64,000 nt of DNA from Halococcus agarilyticus (GTDB lineage: Archaea > Halobacteriota > Halobacteria > Halobacteriales > Halococcaceae), in the NCBI RefSeq assembly GCF_000334895.1, contig NZ_BAFM01000012.1, positions 62,001 to 126,000 of the forward strand, in the 5' to 3' direction. A program made the position numbers and the translations under genes. The notes below the pieces were generated by a model that was not told the DNA's origin, searched no databases, and saw only the letters and a list, made by a program, of their open reading frames with translations. The stretch's first letter is position 1. Every line of letters starts with the position of its first letter. Positions 9,501 to 18,400 of the stretch are shown piece after piece.

Positions 9501-12184
9501 TGACGCGTCCCGTGACGGCCATCCACGAGTACGATGCGCCCGAGTCGCTCGTCGAGGTCTCGCTCTCGACGGGCGAACGGTTGAGTGCGACCGCCGATCA
9601 CCCGTATTTCGTTTTCGAGGACGGCGAGCGCGTCGAGAAAGCCGCCGCCGACGTCGAATCGGGGGACTGGGTGTACGTGCCCCGATCCATCGAGACACCG
9701 GCGACGGACGGCGGGACGCTAGCGAGTCAGCGCGGCGATTCGAACACCGTTCCGCGTTCGTTCTCGGACGAAGCTCGCGGACAAGGTGGCGTCTCGCCAT
9801 CCATGGGAGCAGTACTCGGCTACCTCGCCGGCGATGGGAACCTGTACTACCAGCGCGATGCCGGCGTCTACGGGGTTCGATTTACGAACACCGAAGAGGA
9901 GCTACTGGCGGACTTCGAACGAGCCTGTGGGGACGCGTTCGACGCGGAGACGGTTCGGCCACCGAGCGAGCAACGCGAGGACGGCGTCGAGACGGTTCGA
10001 CTGTGCGGCCGGCAGTACGCCGACGCCGTCCTCGAAGCGGGGATGAATCTGGAGACGTACGACGGCAAACGCGTTCCCGAGGGAGTCACCGAAGCGTCCC
10101 GCGCTGCGAAGGCGGCGTTCGTGCGTGCGTTCGCCGACAGCGAGGGGAACGTCGACGGTCGAAAAGTGAAACTTTGCTCGGCAAGCAATCAACTGCTACT
10201 GGGCGTCAAACACCTCCTGTGGGAGTTCGGCATCTCCTGTCAGATTCAGCACCGCGTACGGGAGGAAAGGCGCGATATCTCTCTGCTCGTCATCACCGAC
10301 GCCGATTCGCTGGGCGCGTTCGACCGGCACATCGGCTTCACGCTGGATCGAAAACAGACGGCCCTGACGAGGACGGTCGAGACGGTCAGCGGCGATCGAA
10401 CGATTCTGGACGTCCTCCCCGACTGCGGGGCCTTGCTCGAGACGTGTCGAACGTCGCTTCGCCTGCACCAGTCCGAGTGCGGGATCGACGACGTCACGTA
10501 CTGTAACTTCGAGAACGGCGACGCCGATATCTCGTTCCGTCTGGCTCGAGTCATCTTGGCGGCATTCGAAGACCGCAAATGCCGGGCGTCGCTCGCACTC
10601 GACGACCTCGACAGCGCCGGGTGGGACGATCTGGAGCGGATTCGGACCACGTTCCACGTTTCGCAGTCGGAACTCGCCGAGGGGACGGGGTTCAGCCAAC
10701 AACAGGTGTCCCGGCGCTGGGGTGAGGACGAGGGACTGAAAGGGACCGTCACCGACCGGCTCCGATCGATCCTCGGATCGGTCACCGATACGGACATCAG
10801 TCGGTTCACGCAACTGGTCGACGGGGACGTCAAATGGCGACGCGTCGAGACCGTCGAAACGGTCCCTGCGACGATCGATGACGACCGCATTCGCCTGCTG
10901 GAGGAAGAGTTGGCGGATATCTTGGGCTGTTCGACCGACGAAGCCCGTGAAAGAGCACGCGCGTTCCGCACGGACGACCCCTCGCCCACGGAGTGGGACG
11001 AACTACGCACGGTTCTCGAACGATACGACATCTCGATGACGGCAGTCGCAGACGATCTGGGCGTCGATCAGGCGACGGTTTCTCGATGGTTCAACGGCCT
11101 CGTTGCGACCGATGGGTTCGAGACTGTCAGGGACGCTGTTCTGGATCGGGCCGATGCCGTCCGTTCGACGGCGATCCGAAAGCTGGAGGAGATCGAGGAA
11201 CGCGAACAACCCAGTGTGTACGACCTGACCGTGGACGGGACGCACAACTTCGTTGCGAACGGGATGATCGTCCACAACTCCGACGATCGGTCGGCGATGC
11301 ACGAGGCCTTGGAACAGCAGACCATCAGCATCAGCAAGGCGGGGATCAACGCCACCCTGAAGTCGCGGTGTTCGCTGCTGGGTGCGGCGAACCCCAAGTA
11401 CGGACGATTCGACCAGTACGAGTCGATCGGCGAGCAGATCGACCTCGAACCCGCCCTCATTTCGCGGTTCGACCTGATCTTCACCGTCACCGACGATCCC
11501 GACCCCGACCGGGACAGGGAGCTCGCAGAACACATCCTCCGGACGAACTACGCGGGCGAGCTCAATACGCAACGAACTGAACAGACCGCGGCGAACGTTA
11601 CCCAATCGGAGGTCGACGCGGTGACCGACACCGTCGCGCCCGCGATCGAACCCGACTTGCTCAGAAAATACGTCGCCTACGCCCAGCGCAACTGCTTCCC
11701 GACGATGACCGAGGAGGCGAAGGAAGCGATCAGCGATTTCTACGTCGATCTCCGATCGAAGGGAGCCGACGAGGACGCGCCGATCCCCGTCACGGCACGG
11801 AAACTGGAGGCGCTCGTCCGGCTCGCGGAGGCGTCGGCCCGGGTCCGGCTCGCGGATACGGTCGAACTGGAGGACGCAGAGCGCGTCATCGAGGTCGTCC
11901 GCACCCAGCTCCAGGACATCGGCGTCGATCCCGAGACCGGCGAGTTCGACGCCGATATCGTCGAAACGGGGACCTCGAAGACCCAGCGCGACCGGATCAA
12001 GAACGTGAAGGCGCTGATCGCGGAGATCGAGGAGGAGTACGACGCGGGTGCGCCAGTAGAGGAGGTGCTCGACCGCGCCGAGGAGACGGGAACCGAGCGC
12101 TCGAAGGCCGAACACGAACTCGAAAAGCTCCGCCGCCAGGGCGAGGTGTACGAACCCCAGGCCGACCACCTCCGGACGACCTGA
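6557..12184 (+). CDS. mcm: Replicative DNA helicase MCM, precursor with two inteins
   Basis: The 1,875-aa precursor would splice to about 698 aa, the usual haloarchaeal MCM size. The N-terminal domain has a zinc motif (Cys134/137 and Cys156/159). Walker A (GDPGTGK) is interrupted after Lys331 by intein 1, and Walker B (DELDKMK) after residue 926 by intein 2. The arginine-finger region SRFD follows in the last extein block, and a winged-helix tail closes the protein. MCM hexamers unwind DNA at replication forks, so both catalytic ATPase motifs are broken until splicing occurs. A TATA-like GTTCTTACC lies about 32 nt upstream. Convergent with TFB. Confidence 0.97.
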   Translation: MARAENTELIDDFEEFYRNYYRNEIGELARQYPNEQRSLFIDWDDLYRFDSDLADDYRSQPGQLQEYAEEALRLYDLPVDVGLGRAHVRIRGLQETTEIREIRARHRGQLLSVQGTVQKATDVRPKITEAAFECQRCGTLSRIPQTGGDFQEPHECQGCERQGPFDINFDQSEFVDAQKIRVQESPEGLRGGETPQDIDVHIEDDITGKVTAGDHVRVTGVLHLDQQESGREATAMFDVYMDGVSVEIEDEQFEDMDIDEADKRAIVDLSTADDIYEQMVGSIAPSIYGYEQAKLAMTLQLFSGVAKHLPDGSRIRGDLHMLLIGDPGTGKCVKGDTSVTLADGSERPIRDVVESNLDTPTAIEDGVYDEVDIGLPSMEPDGTITEERATKVWKREAPDTMYRIRTASGKEIEVTPSHPLFVQSDGQFSATRASELHEEVFVATPRTVPTTGDDALDIDYRRSASNSAVRLDLPTDWTPSLARLLGYVIAEGHVQHRDDHTGSVYITNNDSAIIADVAAAYDSLGANYSVDEPRDGKLAARIRCSSSELVSFLETLEPAILERSAKQRVPDAILGATTETKREFLRAYADAEGHVSTSQRELAIASMSRELLDGVQSLLLSVGVQSSIEPRTNGSYRVRVSGAAFERYVERVGFVTERKADAAHDLGDSPHNTNRDVVPDVGDELRRVREALALSQFECGVARTTYQHYERGDRNPSRDSLLTVVEAFEERIEWLRGTKHRIETGSWEDIESIRDELNVSQADIADEMGVEQTAVSYYERNDVVPDGGRTMAGKNAILERITTALDVVDSVARLRALAESDVRWDRIISIEELTPEDDWVYDLEVADTHTYLSNGVVSHNSQLLQYIRQIAPRSVYTSGKGSSSAGLTASAVQDDFGEGQQWTLEAGALVLADQGIAAVDELDKMKCVTGDTLVHLGDRIARIRDIAHDAVRDGSIESLENGRSIRDVDLETWTMTDDGRLVTRPVTAIHEYDAPESLVEVSLSTGERLSATADHPYFVFEDGERVEKAAADVESGDWVYVPRSIETPATDGGTLASQRGDSNTVPRSFSDEARGQGGVSPSMGAVLGYLAGDGNLYYQRDAGVYGVRFTNTEEELLADFERACGDAFDAETVRPPSEQREDGVETVRLCGRQYADAVLEAGMNLETYDGKRVPEGVTEASRAAKAAFVRAFADSEGNVDGRKVKLCSASNQLLLGVKHLLWEFGISCQIQHRVREERRDISLLVITDADSLGAFDRHIGFTLDRKQTALTRTVETVSGDRTILDVLPDCGALLETCRTSLRLHQSECGIDDVTYCNFENGDADISFRLARVILAAFEDRKCRASLALDDLDSAGWDDLERIRTTFHVSQSELAEGTGFSQQQVSRRWGEDEGLKGTVTDRLRSILGSVTDTDISRFTQLVDGDVKWRRVETVETVPATIDDDRIRLLEEELADILGCSTDEARERARAFRTDDPSPTEWDELRTVLERYDISMTAVADDLGVDQATVSRWFNGLVATDGFETVRDAVLDRADAVRSTAIRKLEEIEEREQPSVYDLTVDGTHNFVANGMIVHNSDDRSAMHEALEQQTISISKAGINATLKSRCSLLGAANPKYGRFDQYESIGEQIDLEPALISRFDLIFTVTDDPDPDRDRELAEHILRTNYAGELNTQRTEQTAANVTQSEVDAVTDTVAPAIEPDLLRKYVAYAQRNCFPTMTEEAKEAISDFYVDLRSKGADEDAPIPVTARKLEALVRLAEASARVRLADTVELEDAERVIEVVRTQLQDIGVDPETGEFDADIVETGTSKTQRDRIKNVKALIAEIEEEYDAGAPVEEVLDRAEETGTERSKAEHELEKLRRQGEVYEPQADHLRTT
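7550..9136 (+). mobile_element. Intein 1 of MCM (529 aa), inserted in Walker A
   Basis: It starts at Cys332 of the precursor (CVKGDTSVTL) and ends at VVSHN; the extein resumes with Ser, giving the junction GTGK^S. Splicing block B is EVTPSHPLF. Two LAGLIDADG-type blocks are LLGYVIAEGHV and FLRAYADAEGHV. Between the endonuclease region and block F (WVYDLEVADTHTYL) are two XRE-like helix-turn-helix segments, about 8604-8750 and 8796-8985. All splice-critical residues appear present, so it is probably an active intein with a DOD homing endonuclease. Confidence 0.95.
9335..11278 (+). mobile_element. Intein 2 of MCM (648 aa), inserted in Walker B
   Basis: It starts CVTGDTLVHL directly after DELDKMK and ends GMIVHN, and the extein resumes with SDDRSAMHEA. 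Block B is SATADHPYF. LAGLIDADG-type blocks are VLGYLAGDGNL and FVRAFADSEGNV. It is unusually long because at least three helix-turn-helix-like modules lie before block F, for example VSQSELAEGTGFSQQQVS and MTAVADDLGVDQATVSRW. The Cys1 and terminal His-Asn plus Ser+1 residues are intact, so splicing should be possible. Confidence 0.95.
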
Positions 12185-12211
12185 GACCGGTGACGTGAGC
12201 CGCGGACCGGA

Positions 12212-13063
12212 TCATGCACGCAGCTTCTGGTAGGTCACCCGGAGCGTCACTGGCGTGACGTCCGCGATCTCGGCGGCCGCCTGCTGGGTGAGGCCGTGAT
12301 CGGTTTCTGCCGCCGCGGTGTAGAGACAGGCCGCAGCGACTCCGCTCGGATTTCGGCCGCTGATCACGCCACGGTCGCGGCCCTCCGCGACGAGTTCCCG
12401 AGCGCGCGCCTCGACACCGTGCGGGAGATTCAACTGCGATGCGAACCGCGCGAGGTACTCCGTGGGATCGATCGGCCCCGTCGGGAGACCGAGGTCGCGA
12501 TTCAGGGCGTCGTAGGCCGCGGTGAGTTCGTCCCGCGAGGCCTTCGCGACCGCGACGATCTCCGCGAGCGTGCGCGAGACGCCGTCGGTGCGACAGACCG
12601 CGTAGATCGTGGCGGCGGCGAACCCCTCCAGCGAGCGCCCCCGGAGGAGGTCGGCATCCTGAGCCGACTCGAACAGCACGCAGGCCCGATCCCGAACGCT
12701 GTCCGGCAGCCCGAGCGCACATACTTGACGGCGGATCTCGGTGAAGGCGTACACCCGGTTGCGCTCGGCTTTCGAGGCGATCTGCGTCCGGGTGTGCTGG
12801 CGGCGGAGCCGGGCGAACAGGCGGCGCTTCCGTCCGGTGAGCCTGGTCGAGCGCCCGATCTCGGTCGAGAGGCCGCGGTCGTGCCGCGAGCGCGTCAGCG
12901 GTGCGCCGGTTCGCTCGCGCGTCTCGCGCTCGAACGACCGCCACTCGGGGCCGCGGTCGATCTCGTCGGTTTCGACGACGAGACCGCACCCGTTGCAGGC
13001 CGTTTCCTCGTCGACAGCGACTAGCCGTCCGTTGCATTCCGGGCAGCCGCCACTTGATTTCAT
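12212..13063 (-). CDS. Transcription initiation factor TFB
   Basis: A 283-aa TFIIB homologue. The N-terminal zinc ribbon has Cys7, Cys10, Cys23 and Cys26 (CPEC and CNGC). The B-finger/linker (about 35-85) is Arg-rich, and two cyclin-fold repeats cover about 95-180 and 190-280. TFB bridges TBP-bound TATA DNA to RNA polymerase. It is somewhat shorter than typical haloarchaeal TFBs (about 320 aa), and haloarchaea encode several paralogues, so this may be a specialised one. A TATA element sits 27-34 nt upstream of ATG 13063, indicating a leaderless transcript. Convergent with mcm. Confidence 0.93.
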   Translation of the reverse strand: MKSSGGCPECNGRLVAVDEETACNGCGLVVETDEIDRGPEWRSFERETRERTGAPLTRSRHDRGLSTEIGRSTRLTGRKRRLFARLRRQHTRTQIASKAERNRVYAFTEIRRQVCALGLPDSVRDRACVLFESAQDADLLRGRSLEGFAAATIYAVCRTDGVSRTLAEIVAVAKASRDELTAAYDALNRDLGLPTGPIDPTEYLARFASQLNLPHGVEARARELVAEGRDRGVISGRNPSGVAAACLYTAAAETDHGLTQQAAAEIADVTPVTLRVTYQKLRA

Positions 13064-13089
13064 ACCTAGGTGTCGCTACATCCTAACCA

Positions 13090-13097
13090 CTTAAACG
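13090..13097 (-). promoter_or_regulatory. TATA element of the TFB gene
   Basis: On the minus strand the element reads CGTTTAAG, centred about 30 nt before ATG 13063. Confidence 0.6.
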
Positions 13098-13132
13098 TTT
13101 GTGATTTGTCGATCGGGGGTTCGCGTGGCCGG

Positions 13133-13558
13133 TCACTGGGCATCGCGGACGTCGTCGGCGATCCGGTCGAGATCGTCGTCGGCGAGATCGGGTCGATCGC
13201 CGGCAACGACGTGGATCGGTGCGCCGCCGTCGCCCTCGAACCGGGGGATGACGTGACCGTGGACGTGGGGCACCTCCTGGCCGGCGGCCGGGCCGTTGTT
13301 GAACGCCACCGTGGTGGCGTCGGCGTCGACCGCGCTCTCGACCGCCGGCGTCAGTCGGTGGAGCGCGGCGAAGACGTCGCCAGCGAGGTCCTCGGGGAGG
13401 TCGTCGAGGCGCTCGTGGTGGTCGTTCGGGACGACGAGCGTGTGGCCGGGCGCGAGCGGGTTCGCGTCGAGGAAGGCGGTCACGGTGTCTGATTCGTGGA
13501 CGATGCGGCCGGGGATCTCGCCGGCGACGATCCCGCAGAACGGACAGTCGGCGGACAT
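13133..13558 (-). CDS. HIT-family nucleotide hydrolase/transferase
   Basis: A 141-aa histidine-triad protein. The catalytic triad region HVHGH occupies residues 98-102, and an N-terminal CPFC (Cys5/Cys8) may bind zinc. HIT proteins hydrolyse or transfer nucleotidyl groups, for example from Ap4A or AMP-lysine adducts. The frame is open far upstream, but ATG 13558 gives the family start MSADCPFCGIVAGEIPGR. The UDG gene ends 55 nt upstream on the same strand, so the two may be co-transcribed. Confidence 0.93.
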   Translation of the reverse strand: MSADCPFCGIVAGEIPGRIVHESDTVTAFLDANPLAPGHTLVVPNDHHERLDDLPEDLAGDVFAALHRLTPAVESAVDADATTVAFNNGPAAGQEVPHVHGHVIPRFEGDGGAPIHVVAGDRPDLADDDLDRIADDVRDAQ

Positions 13559-13613
13559 GGTCGACTCGTTGTGCGCACGAGACAAGAAGGTTCCTGCCGT
13601 GGGCGGTTCGACC

Positions 13614-14264
13614 TTAGCCGATCTCAGCGAGCGTCTCGTCGATGGCGGCGAGGTACGATTCGCGGGTGTAGCCGAGTCGCGACAGCCAGACTTCCTGGTA
13701 CGATGGATGGAGCACCGGAACCAGTGTGGTGTCGAGGTTGGCGAGTGAAACGGGTTCGAGCACCGCGTCGAGGAACCCGTCGAGATCGCGGTCTTCGGTC
13801 GCCAGCAGGCTCTGGGTCGCGTGTTTGCCGGTCGCGATGACAGCCCGTGGCTCGACGGTGCCGATCTCGCGTTCGAGATACGGGCGACAGTTCGCGCGCT
13901 CGTCGGCCGTGGGTTCGCGGTTCGAGCCGTCCTCACCTTCGGGGAAGCACTTCACTGCGTTCGTGAAGTAGCACTCGTCGGGGTCGTAGCCGAGATCGGC
14001 GAACAGCTCCCTGATCTTTCGGCCGGAGTGGCGTGCAGTGTAGGCCATCCCGGTCCAGTTGCCGCCCCGCCAGCGGTCGGCCGCCGGCGTGCCGGCCCCT
14101 GGTGCTTCGCCAACCACCACGAGATCGGCGTCGAGCGATCCGTTGCCCCACGAGATGCACTCGCGCGAGTCGACCAGCGCGGGACACCGCCGGCAGTCGG
14201 CGGCGAGGGCATTCCTCGATTCTGGATCCGGGAACTCGGGCACGGTCGGGTTAGCGGTCGGCAC
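13614..14264 (-). CDS. Uracil-DNA glycosylase, family 4-like
   Basis: About 216 aa from the GTG at 14264 (an upstream ATG at 14297 would add 11 residues). The water-activating motif GEAPG is at about 52-56, and the second active-site motif HPS lies near the C terminus (VPVLHPSYQEV). Four cysteines spaced C-x2-C (24, 27) plus one each in NAVKCFP and RANCRPY fit the [4Fe-4S] cluster of family 4/5 enzymes. It removes uracil from DNA to start base excision repair. It is upstream of the HIT gene on the same strand. Confidence 0.85.
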   Translation of the reverse strand: MPTANPTVPEFPDPESRNALAADCRRCPALVDSRECISWGNGSLDADLVVVGEAPGAGTPAADRWRGGNWTGMAYTARHSGRKIRELFADLGYDPDECYFTNAVKCFPEGEDGSNREPTADERANCRPYLEREIGTVEPRAVIATGKHATQSLLATEDRDLDGFLDAVLEPVSLANLDTTLVPVLHPSYQEVWLSRLGYTRESYLAAIDETLAEIG

Positions 14265-14443
14265 AGGCTTGAGTCTGCTCCCTATCGGGATCAGCACTGA
14301 TTTTCAGAATCCCCACCTCTCAGATTGTTGGTTTGGTGGACTCAGTCTGCGAGATGCAGAGAGTATAGTCAGCAAAGAGACTCTGATGATTCCACCTAGC
14401 TGATTTCTGTTGGTGGAGGGCCTACAATGATCGATGACGTTCT

Positions 14444-14459
14444 CCTGTCGGCTGACAGG
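14444..14459. terminator. Hairpin just after the bat-like gene
   Basis: CCTGTC-GGCT-GACAGG is a perfect 6-bp stem that begins 2 nt beyond the stop codon of the minus-strand gene at 14461. It is a possible 3'-end structure. Confidence 0.4.
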
Positions 14460-14460
14460 G

Positions 14461-15120
14461 TCAATATTCGTCGTCCTCCTCGACGAGAAGCGAGCTCGTG
14501 ATAAGATTCTTATGTCCCCTTCGGAGCCGCTCGGAAAGCGCTTGATGAGAGATATTGAGGTCGTCGGCGAATTCCTGGGCGTTCGTCTCTCGTGGAATAT
14601 CGTAGTAACCGATTTCGATGGCCGCCGTAAGAGTATTGTACTGTTGCTGGGTGAGATCATGCTGGGCTTCTTCGAGGTTTTCCAGTCCGTAAATGTGGGT
14701 TACGTTGAGCGTGAATTCGTTTTCCTGAGCGTATTCGCTCGTGGCTGCGAGCCCGCTCCGTTCGGGGAAGAACACCCGTAAGTGCCACTCACCGTCGCTT
14801 GCGGTGGCCTCGTGGACAGTTGCCTCTTGTTCGGCGACCATGTAGCCGATGACCTGCGCGCGGTCGGTCCATACCATCCGATAGTACGATTCGTCTTCGA
14901 CCTCGGCGAGCAGTTCGACCTCCTCGACGCTCGAATCGGCTTCGAGTATCTCGGTCAATTCATCGAACTCGCCCCGCGTTGCCCTCACGAACGGCACCAC
15001 GTGGGACGTATCGTGAGCCACCACGCGGTCGACCTCGAACACCATGTCCGGTCGGCGTTCGAGCGTCTCCGAAAGCGCGAACTCTGCGGTCGGGATACTG
15101 AACTCGGCTATCGTTGACAC
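14461..15120 (-). CDS. Bacterio-opsin activator-like HTH-10 transcriptional regulator
   Basis: A 219-aa protein starting at GTG 15120 (VSTIAEFSIP). The N-terminal 150 residues resemble the bat-like sensor half of haloarchaeal regulators. The C terminus carries the HTH-10 motif, about residues 160-212 (LTQQQYNTLTAAIEIGYYD, then FADDLNISHQALSERLRRG). It probably binds DNA at a regulated promoter whose identity is unknown. The start is supported by a TATA-like element about 22 nt upstream. Longer starts would extend into a region with no conserved sequence. A GATGTGT/ACACATC dyad lies further upstream and could be an operator. Confidence 0.87.
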   Translation of the reverse strand: MSTIAEFSIPTAEFALSETLERRPDMVFEVDRVVAHDTSHVVPFVRATRGEFDELTEILEADSSVEEVELLAEVEDESYYRMVWTDRAQVIGYMVAEQEATVHEATASDGEWHLRVFFPERSGLAATSEYAQENEFTLNVTHIYGLENLEEAQHDLTQQQYNTLTAAIEIGYYDIPRETNAQEFADDLNISHQALSERLRRGHKNLITSSLLVEEDDEY

Positions 15121-15428
15121 GTGAATGTGTGGTGCGGCTTTTACATGAAGGCGTCGGCTGGAGAGCAGTCGAGATGTGTCTTGTCGCGACTGACGGATAC
15201 ACATCGATATCCCGCCGATCCTGATTCGCCCCATCAGATCACGGTCATGAACGCGGGCGATATGCAAGATATGCGCCCTGTATCTCGCATGCTGTTCTTC
15301 TCAACTGCTGGGATGGATTCGCGCAAAACGATGGATTGCTCCGATAATTCGTATAGCATCGATCGCGGTCCCGCTGGTCGGTCTGCCCAACCGAGGTGGC
15401 TTTAGTCCCCGGGACGGATAGCACTGCC
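15121..15428. other. Divergent intergenic region between the bat-like gene and ileS
   Basis: About 308 bp without a gene. It holds the TATA-like element of the bat-like gene (15139-15146, minus), that of ileS (15398-15405, plus, GGCTTTAGT) and an inverted repeat GATGTGT...ACACATC (15173-15205). The middle is less GC-rich than its surroundings. No RNA gene was recognised. Confidence 0.55.
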
Positions 15429-18400
15429 ATGAGCAGGTTCGAGGACGTCGCGGATCGGTACGATCCCGATGCGGTCGAGGAGCGGGTGTTCGATCACTGG
15501 GACGAGACCGACGCCTACCGGCAGACGAAGGAGCACCGCGCGGGCGAGGAGGCGTTCTTCTTCGTCGACGGCCCCCCCTACACTTCGGGTGCAGCTCATC
15601 TCGGCACGACGTGGAACAAGACGCTGAAGGACGCCTACATCCGGTATCACCGAATGCAGGGCTACGACGTGACCGATCGGCCCGGGTTCGACATGCACGG
15701 CCTCCCGATCGAGACGAAGGTCGAGGAGAACCTCGGCTTCGAGAACAAGAAGGACATCGAGGCGTTCGGGATGGAGCCGTTCATCGAGGAGTGCAAGACC
15801 TACGCCGAGGAGCAACTCGACGGTCTGCAGTCTGACTTCGAGTCGTTCGGCGTCTGGATGGACTGGGAGAACCCCTACAGAACCGTCTCCCCGGAGTACA
15901 TGGAGGCGGCGTGGTGGGGGTTCGCCCAGGCCGCAGACCGGGGTCTCGTCGAGCAGGGCAAACGTTCGATCACCCAGTGTCCGCGGTGTGAGACCGCGAT
16001 CGCGAAAAACGAGGTCGAGTACCACGAGGTCGAGGACCCCTCGATCTACGTGGAGTTCCCGCTCGCCGAGCAAGAGGGTAGCCTGGTGGCGTGGACGACC
16101 ACCCCGTGGACGGTCCCGGCGAACGCCTTCGTCGCGGTCGACGAGGACGTGACCTACCAGCGGGTTCGTGCCGAAAGAGGCGACGAGAGCGAGGTGCTCT
16201 ACCTCGCAGCCGACGTGGTCGAGGAGGTCCTGAAGAAGGGCCGGTACGGGGACTACGAGGTGCTCGACGAGTTCGCAGGCAGCGAGATGCTCGGCTGGGA
16301 GTACGATCACCCGCTGGCCGATGAAGTACCAAACCACCCCGACGGCGACGGTGCGGGGCAGGTGTATCACGCCGATTACGTCGAGGTCGACCGCACAGGT
16401 CTGGTCCACTCCGCGCCCGGCCACGGCCAGGAGGACTTCGAGCGGGGCGAGGAGCTCGGCCTCGACGTGTTCTGTCCAGTCGGGAGCGACGGCGTCTACA
16501 CCGACGAGGCAGGGAAGTACGCCGGCGAGTTCGTCCGCGACGCCAACGACGGTATCATCGCGGACCTCGACGAGAAGGGGCTGCTGCTCGCCGAGGAGAC
16601 CTACGCCCACGACTACGGCCAGTGCTGGCGGTGTGACACGGACATCGTGTTCCTCGCCACCGACCAGTGGTTCATCACGGTCACCGATATCAAGGACGAA
16701 CTGCTCGACAACATCGAGGACAGCGAGTGGCACCCTCCGGAAGCCCGTGACGAGCGCTTCCGCAACTTCGTCGAGGACTCGCCCGACTGGAACGTCTCCC
16801 GGCAGCGCTACTGGGGCATCCCCGTTCCGATCTGGACGCCCGAGGGCGACGAGGACCGCTCGGAGAGCGGAGCGACCGACGACGCCCGCGAGATGATCGT
16901 CGTCGGAACGCGCGAGGAGCTCGCCGAGCGCGCGGACCAGGACGTCGATCCCGAAGCGGTCGACCTCCATCGCCCCACTGTGGACGACCTGACGATCACC
17001 GAGGGCGGCACCACCTACACTCGGGTTCCGGACGTGTTCGACGTCTGGCTCGACTCGTCGGTGGCGTCGTGGGGCACGCTCGATTACCCCGGCGAGACCG
17101 AGGCCTTCGAGGAGCTCTGGCCCGCCGACCTCATCATGGAGGCCCACGACCAGACCCGCGGCTGGTTCTGGTCGCAGTTGGGAATGGGAACGGCAGCGCT
17201 CGGTGAGGTTCCCTACGACGAGGTGTTGATGCACGGCTACGCCAACATGCCCGACGGACGAGGCATGTCGAAGTCGAAGGGCATCACGATCGAGCCGGGC
17301 GAGATCGTCGAGCGCCACGGGGCCGACGCGATGCGGCTGTTCCTCCTCTCGGTCACGCCCCAGGGCGACGACATGCGCTTCTCGTGGGAGGAGACCGAGG
17401 AGATGGAGCGCACGCTCAACATCCTCTGGAACGTCTTCCGGTTCCCGCTCCCCTATATGCGCCTCGACGGGTTCGATCCGGGCGTTGCGCCGGAGGCGCA
17501 ACGAGGTGAAGGCGGTGAAACCGCCGGAGCGACGACGCTTGCGGACGTCGAGGGCGCGCTCGAACGCGAGGATCAGTGGGTGCTCTCGCGGCTTCAAACT
17601 GTGGAGGCGGAGATGGCCGACGCGTGGGCCGACTTCCGCCAGGACCGTGCGCTCGACGCTCTCCTCGATTTCGTCGTCGAGGACGTTTCCCGATTCTACG
17701 TCCAAGGCGTCCGCGAGCGGATGTGGGAGGAAGCCGACAGCGACTCGAAGCGCGCGGCGTACGCGACCTTTTACCGGGTACTGGAGGAGGTCGTCGCGCT
17801 GCTCGCGCCGTACGCACCGTTCGTCGCCGAGGAAATTTACACGACTCTCACCGGCGACGACGGGTTCGACACCGTCCACATGTGTGACTGGCCCGAGTCC
17901 GACGACGACCTCCGCGACCCCGACCTCGAACGCACGGTGGCGGTCGCGCGCGCGGTCGAGGAGGCCGGTTCGGCCGCCCGCCAGCAGGCAGAACGCAAGC
18001 TCCGGTGGCCCGTCACGCGGGTCGTGGTCGACGCCGAAAGCGAGGCGGTCGCGAGCGCGGTCGATGACCAGCGCGACCTCGTCGCCGATCGGCTGAACGC
18101 CCGCCGCGTCGAGCTGATCGACCCCGAAGATCGGTGGGACGAACTCGCCTACAGCGCCGAGGCCGACATGAGCTTACTCGGTCCGGAGTTCGGCGATCGC
18201 GCGGGCGACGTGATGACCGCGCTCAACGAGGCTCGGGTCGACGAACCCACCCTGTCGGCGCTCGAAACCGCCGTCGCGGACCGCCTCGACGATTCGGTCG
18301 ATCTCTCCGAGGAGATGGTGACGATCGTGACCGAGACCCCCGACGCGGTCGCCGCGGCCGGGTTCGACGAGGAGGGCGGCGGCACGGTCTACGTCGACAC

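Noticed and set aside
13559-13936. N-terminal extension of the HIT protein frame
   Set aside because: It lies across the UDG gene in another frame. The HIT family start is at 13558.
15402-17879. Long minus-strand open frame opposite ileS
   Set aside because: It mirrors the ileS codons and has no recognisable domain. ileS on the plus strand has all catalytic motifs.
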